Shown: in pieces, positions 23,802 through 25,985 of the stretch
Position numbering within the stretch: the first letter of the stretch is position 1
How the letters are laid out: each line of letters starts with the position of its first letter
From: an uncultured Alcaligenaceae bacterium
GTDB taxonomy: Bacteria > Pseudomonadota > Gammaproteobacteria > Burkholderiales > Burkholderiaceae_B
DNA: 25,985 nt
Reading direction: 5' to 3'
Assembly: GCA_937952975.1 (NCBI GenBank)
Contig: CALFXX010000021.1
Location: 1 to 25,985, forward strand
Notes under the pieces: model-generated
What the model was told of the DNA's origin: nothing
The model's input: only the letters and a program-made list of their open reading frames with translations
Database searches by the model: none
Made by a program: the position numbers and the translations under genes

Positions 23802-24505
23802 CCGTGCCCCCAAACGGTCTGGATATAAGCTGGCTTTGAGGGGTTGATCTCAATCAGTTTACGCAGGCGTGAAATCTGCACATCCAGGCTGCGGTCATAA
23901 GCTTCGTATTCGCGTCCGCGCGCAAGCTCCATGAGCTTTTCGCGCGAGATCGGGATCTTAGGGTGGCGACCAAAAACCTTTAATACTGAGAACTCGCCTG
24001 TGGTGATCGGCACAATATGGCGATCGCGCATAAGTGTTCGTGTGGCCAGATTCAGTTCAAACGGACCAAAGTAGATGGATTCGTGCGCATAACTGGGGGC
24101 CCCTGGGTGCTCGTCACTGTTGCGACGCCGCAAGATAGCGTTGATACGGGCTAACAGTTCGCGCGGGTTAAAGGGCTTGGATAGGTAATCATCTGCGCCC
24201 ATTTCAAGGCCGATGATACGATCGATTTCTTCGGCGCGGGCCGTGAGCATAATGATCGGGGTGTTATCGTAATTGCCGCGCAAGCGACGGCAAATCGATA
24301 AGCCATCCTCGCCCGGCAGTATTAAGTCAAGTACCAATAAATCAATGTGTTCGCGGTGCCAGATTTTGGTCATTTCTTGGCCCTCTTTGGCCGTTAACAC
24401 GCTAAAGCCTTGATCGGTAAGATATCGTCGTAACAGCTCGCGCAAACGCGCGTCGCCATCGACAACGAGAATTTTGCGCACGATGGGGGAAGGTAAGATA
24501 TTCAT
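23771..24505 (-). CDS. OmpR-family response regulator (OmpR/RisA-like)
   Basis: A 244-residue two-component regulator. The receiver domain (about 10-125) has the phospho-acceptor Asp60 (LLVLDLILPGEDGLS), Thr88 and Lys110, corresponding to OmpR Asp55, Thr83 and Lys105. The winged-helix DNA-binding domain (about 140-240) contains REKLMELARGREYEA, RSLDVQISRLRKLIE and YIQTVWGHGYVFIPDG, closely like OmpR and Bordetella RisA. One oddity: the acidic pocket reads VVDGD where OmpR has VVDDD, so the second Mg-binding Asp (OmpR Asp12) is Gly17. No histidine kinase gene lies downstream; the next gene is the convergent ispF. Upstream, the 329-bp divergent region to the aconitase gene holds tandem 10-bp repeats that could be its own binding sites. 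Confidence 0.93.
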   Translation of the reverse strand: MNILPSPIVRKILVVDGDARLRELLRRYLTDQGFSVLTAKEGQEMTKIWHREHIDLLVLDLILPGEDGLSICRRLRGNYDNTPIIMLTARAEEIDRIIGLEMGADDYLSKPFNPRELLARINAILRRRNSDEHPGAPSYAHESIYFGPFELNLATRTLMRDRHIVPITTGEFSVLKVFGRHPKIPISREKLMELARGREYEAYDRSLDVQISRLRKLIEINPSKPAYIQTVWGHGYVFIPDGGL

Positions 24506-24627
24506 GATTTAGAACGCTCGCTTTTTAAGGCAAGGGGACGCCAAAAGTCAGACTGCAACAGTGAAAGATCGCACCATACCGGATTTGTCGCGAGGTTTTA
24601 CCTTTGCTGAGCTATGCTTAAAGAGTT

Positions 24628-24647
24628 GTAACAAATACTTACAAATG
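24628..24647. promoter_or_regulatory. Candidate OmpR-type tandem binding site
   Basis: GTAACAAATA is followed directly by CTTACAAATG; seven of ten positions are the same. OmpR-family regulators bind pairs of 10-bp direct half-sites in which an (A)ACA-type core is common. The site lies 123 bp upstream of the response regulator start and 188 bp upstream of the aconitase start. Binding is inferred, not shown. Confidence 0.35.
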
Positions 24648-24689
24648 CAAGCGAGGGGGCGAGAGAAAACTCAGCAGCTATCAGGCAGG

Positions 24690-24709
24690 TTCACGCAAAT
24701 TCACGCAAG
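24690..24709. repeat. Second 10-bp tandem repeat in the same intergenic region
   Basis: TTCACGCAAA is followed directly by TTCACGCAAG; nine of ten positions are the same. The one-helical-turn spacing fits a tandem protein-binding site. The sequence differs from the repeat at 24628-24647. Confidence 0.45.
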
Positions 24710-24834
24710 ACGACGAACGCTGCACAAGAGCCATTTTTTAAAACTAAAAAAGTCGCGAAAAACACACCGAAGCAATGATTTTTCAGCCAAGTTTGCCGGC
24801 AAAGACTTTGCTCACTCAGGAGGGGATCACTCAG

Positions 24835-25956
24835 ATGTTTCAAGCTAGCCAATTACGTCGCACACTAGAAGTCAACGGAAAAAATTACGACTACTTTAGT
24901 TTGCCTGATGCTCAACAAGCAGGCTTGCACGAGCTCAATACCTTGCCTTACACCCTACGGATTTTGCTCGAAAATTTGTTGCGGTATCAGGCACTCAACG
25001 CTCGTGTTGCTCACGCTGTTGATGTCGGCCAGTTGGTGACGCAACTGGTTGCTCAAAAAACCGATTGTGTGATTGAGTTTAGGCCCGCACGTGTCATGAT
25101 GCCTGAGTCGTCTGGGCTGACCCTGATGGGTGATTTAGCTGCCATGCGTGATGCGATGACAGCGCTCGGTGGTGACCCTGCATTGATTAATCCTAGCGTT
25201 GCGATGGACTTTATCGTAGACCATTCGGTGATGGTGGAAGATGCGGGCAAACCGACTTCGCTTGAAACCAATATGGCGATTGAGTTTGAACAAAATCGCG
25301 AGCGTTATGAATTTTTGCGATGGTGTAGTCAGGCGTTCGATGGTGTGCGTGTGTTTCCGCCGGGCTCTGGGATTTTGCATCAAATCAACTTAGAATTTTT
25401 AGGCAAAGTGGTCTGGACCAAAGAGCAAGATGGTCGGACCTTGGCTTTTCCTGATTCATTGATTGGTATGGACAGTCATACCGCAATGATTAATGCCTTG
25501 GGGGTTGTCGCGTGGGGTGTCGGTGGTTTTGAAGGCGGAGCGGTTGCGTTGGGTGAACCGGTCTCGGTGCCTATTCCTGAGGTTGTTGGCTGTCATTTAA
25601 CGGGGGCATTGCAGCCCGGCGTGACCTCAACGGACTTGGTGCTCACCATTACGCAACGGTTGCGTGGTGAGGACGTGATTGGACGGTTTATTGAATACTT
25701 TGGCGCAGGGGTCGACGCACTGACCTTGCCTGAAAGAGCAACCGTCTCAAACATGACGCCTGAGTGCGGTGCCACCATGAGCTTCTTTCCGGTTGATCAA
25801 GAGACGCTGCGCTATTTGGCGGTGTCGGGTCGCAGTGCTGAACAAGTCGCGCTGGTCAAAGCGTATTGTCAGGCGCAAGGGTTATGGCGAGACGCACAGA
25901 CCCCAACGCCACGGTACGCTAAAGTCGTTGAGATCGATTTGTCGGCAGTGGTGCCT
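24835..25956 (+). CDS. Divergent AcnA-family aconitate hydratase, N-terminal part (truncated by contig end)
   Basis: The first 374 residues of an aconitase-family 4Fe-4S dehydratase (AcnA has about 890). Family features are LPYTLRILLENLLRY, DLAAMRDAMTALGGDP, the pair Asp129-His130 (IVDHSV), His182 (PGSGILHQINLEFL), Asp213-Ser214-His215 (MDSHT), and Asn306 with Glu310 (SNMTPECGAT). The cluster cysteines lie beyond the contig. Several near-invariant positions differ from ordinary AcnA: the QDFTGVP motif is PESSGLT (Pro90 in place of the Gln72 equivalent of mitochondrial aconitase), GTDSHTTMINGLG is GMDSHTAMINALG, and GGIEAE is GGFEGG. It may be a paralogue with a different substrate or simply a fast-evolving aconitase. 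The start has a strong ribosome binding site (AGGAGGGG). Coding sequence ends at 25956; later bases are adapter. Confidence 0.85.
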
Positions 25957-25985
25957 AGATCGGAAGAGCACACGTCTGAACTCCA
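25957..25985 (+). other. Illumina TruSeq adapter contamination at the contig end
   Basis: The last 29 bases start AGATCGGAAGAGC and continue to match the TruSeq read-1 adapter up to the contig end. Read in the aconitase frame they give RSEEHTSEL, a known artefact peptide in protein databases. This sequence is not part of the genome and should be trimmed; it also ends the aconitase reading frame artificially. Confidence 0.98.

Larger units (their letters stand above)
24506..24834. other. Divergent intergenic region between the response regulator and the aconitase gene
   Basis: This 329-bp region has no convincing gene. It contains two tandem repeats with a 10-bp period (24628-24647 and 24690-24709), an A/T-rich block near 24735-24750, and a strong ribosome binding site AGGAGGGG at 24818-24825 for the aconitase gene. 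I could not place confident -35/-10 pairs on either strand. Confidence 0.65.

Noticed and set aside
24561..24848. A 95-codon open frame upstream of and overlapping the aconitase start.
   Set aside because: It has no ribosome binding site, is rich in Lys, Arg, Ser and His like random A-rich sequence, and it spans the repeats and the strong aconitase ribosome binding site.

Overview
This is bacterial housekeeping DNA. It probably comes from a betaproteobacterium of the order Burkholderiales, most likely Alcaligenaceae or a close relative. The clues are a Bug/TctC-type solute-binding protein, a Burkholderiales-type trimeric porin, a nuo operon with separate nuoC and nuoD followed by a DUF2818 gene, and an OmpR/RisA-like response regulator. 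Base composition looks mid-GC rather than the high GC of Bordetella (estimated by eye). The window is probably an entire assembled contig: its last 29 bases are Illumina adapter sequence, not genome.

Layout. Positions 1-998 (minus strand) hold the N-terminal part of a Bug/TctC periplasmic binding protein and a PaaI-type thioesterase. Positions 1379-2557 (plus) hold a porin with a strong terminator. Positions 2723-17445 (plus) hold a complete 14-gene nuoABCDEFGHIJKLMN operon, tightly packed with several ATGA/TAATG overlaps, and a small membrane protein gene (DUF2818) at 17459-17767. Positions 17883-22279 (minus) hold serB and mfd. Positions 22532-23801 (plus) hold ispD and ispF, which start divergently from mfd. 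Positions 23771-24505 (minus) hold an OmpR-family response regulator whose 3' end overlaps ispF by 31 bp. From 24835 to the contig end (plus) is the N-terminal part of a divergent AcnA-family aconitase.

Function. The nuo genes encode the proton-pumping NADH:quinone oxidoreductase: NuoE, F and G form the NADH module, NuoB, C, D and I the connecting module, and NuoA, H, J, K, L, M and N the membrane arm. The porin and the Bug protein serve solute uptake. SerB completes serine synthesis. Mfd couples repair to transcription. IspD and IspF are MEP-pathway enzymes for isoprenoids, including the quinone side chain used by complex I.

I found no complete new system. Points that deserve a second look are: the adapter at the contig end; the aconitase paralogue with substitutions at otherwise conserved positions, including the Gln72-equivalent; the response regulator with Asp-to-Gly in its acidic pocket and no adjacent kinase; two 10-bp-period tandem repeats between those two genes; an 18-histidine loop in NuoL; a nine-residue insertion in the IspD nucleotide-binding loop; and several inverted or direct repeats at gene borders. 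No tRNA, rRNA, IS element or CRISPR array was seen.
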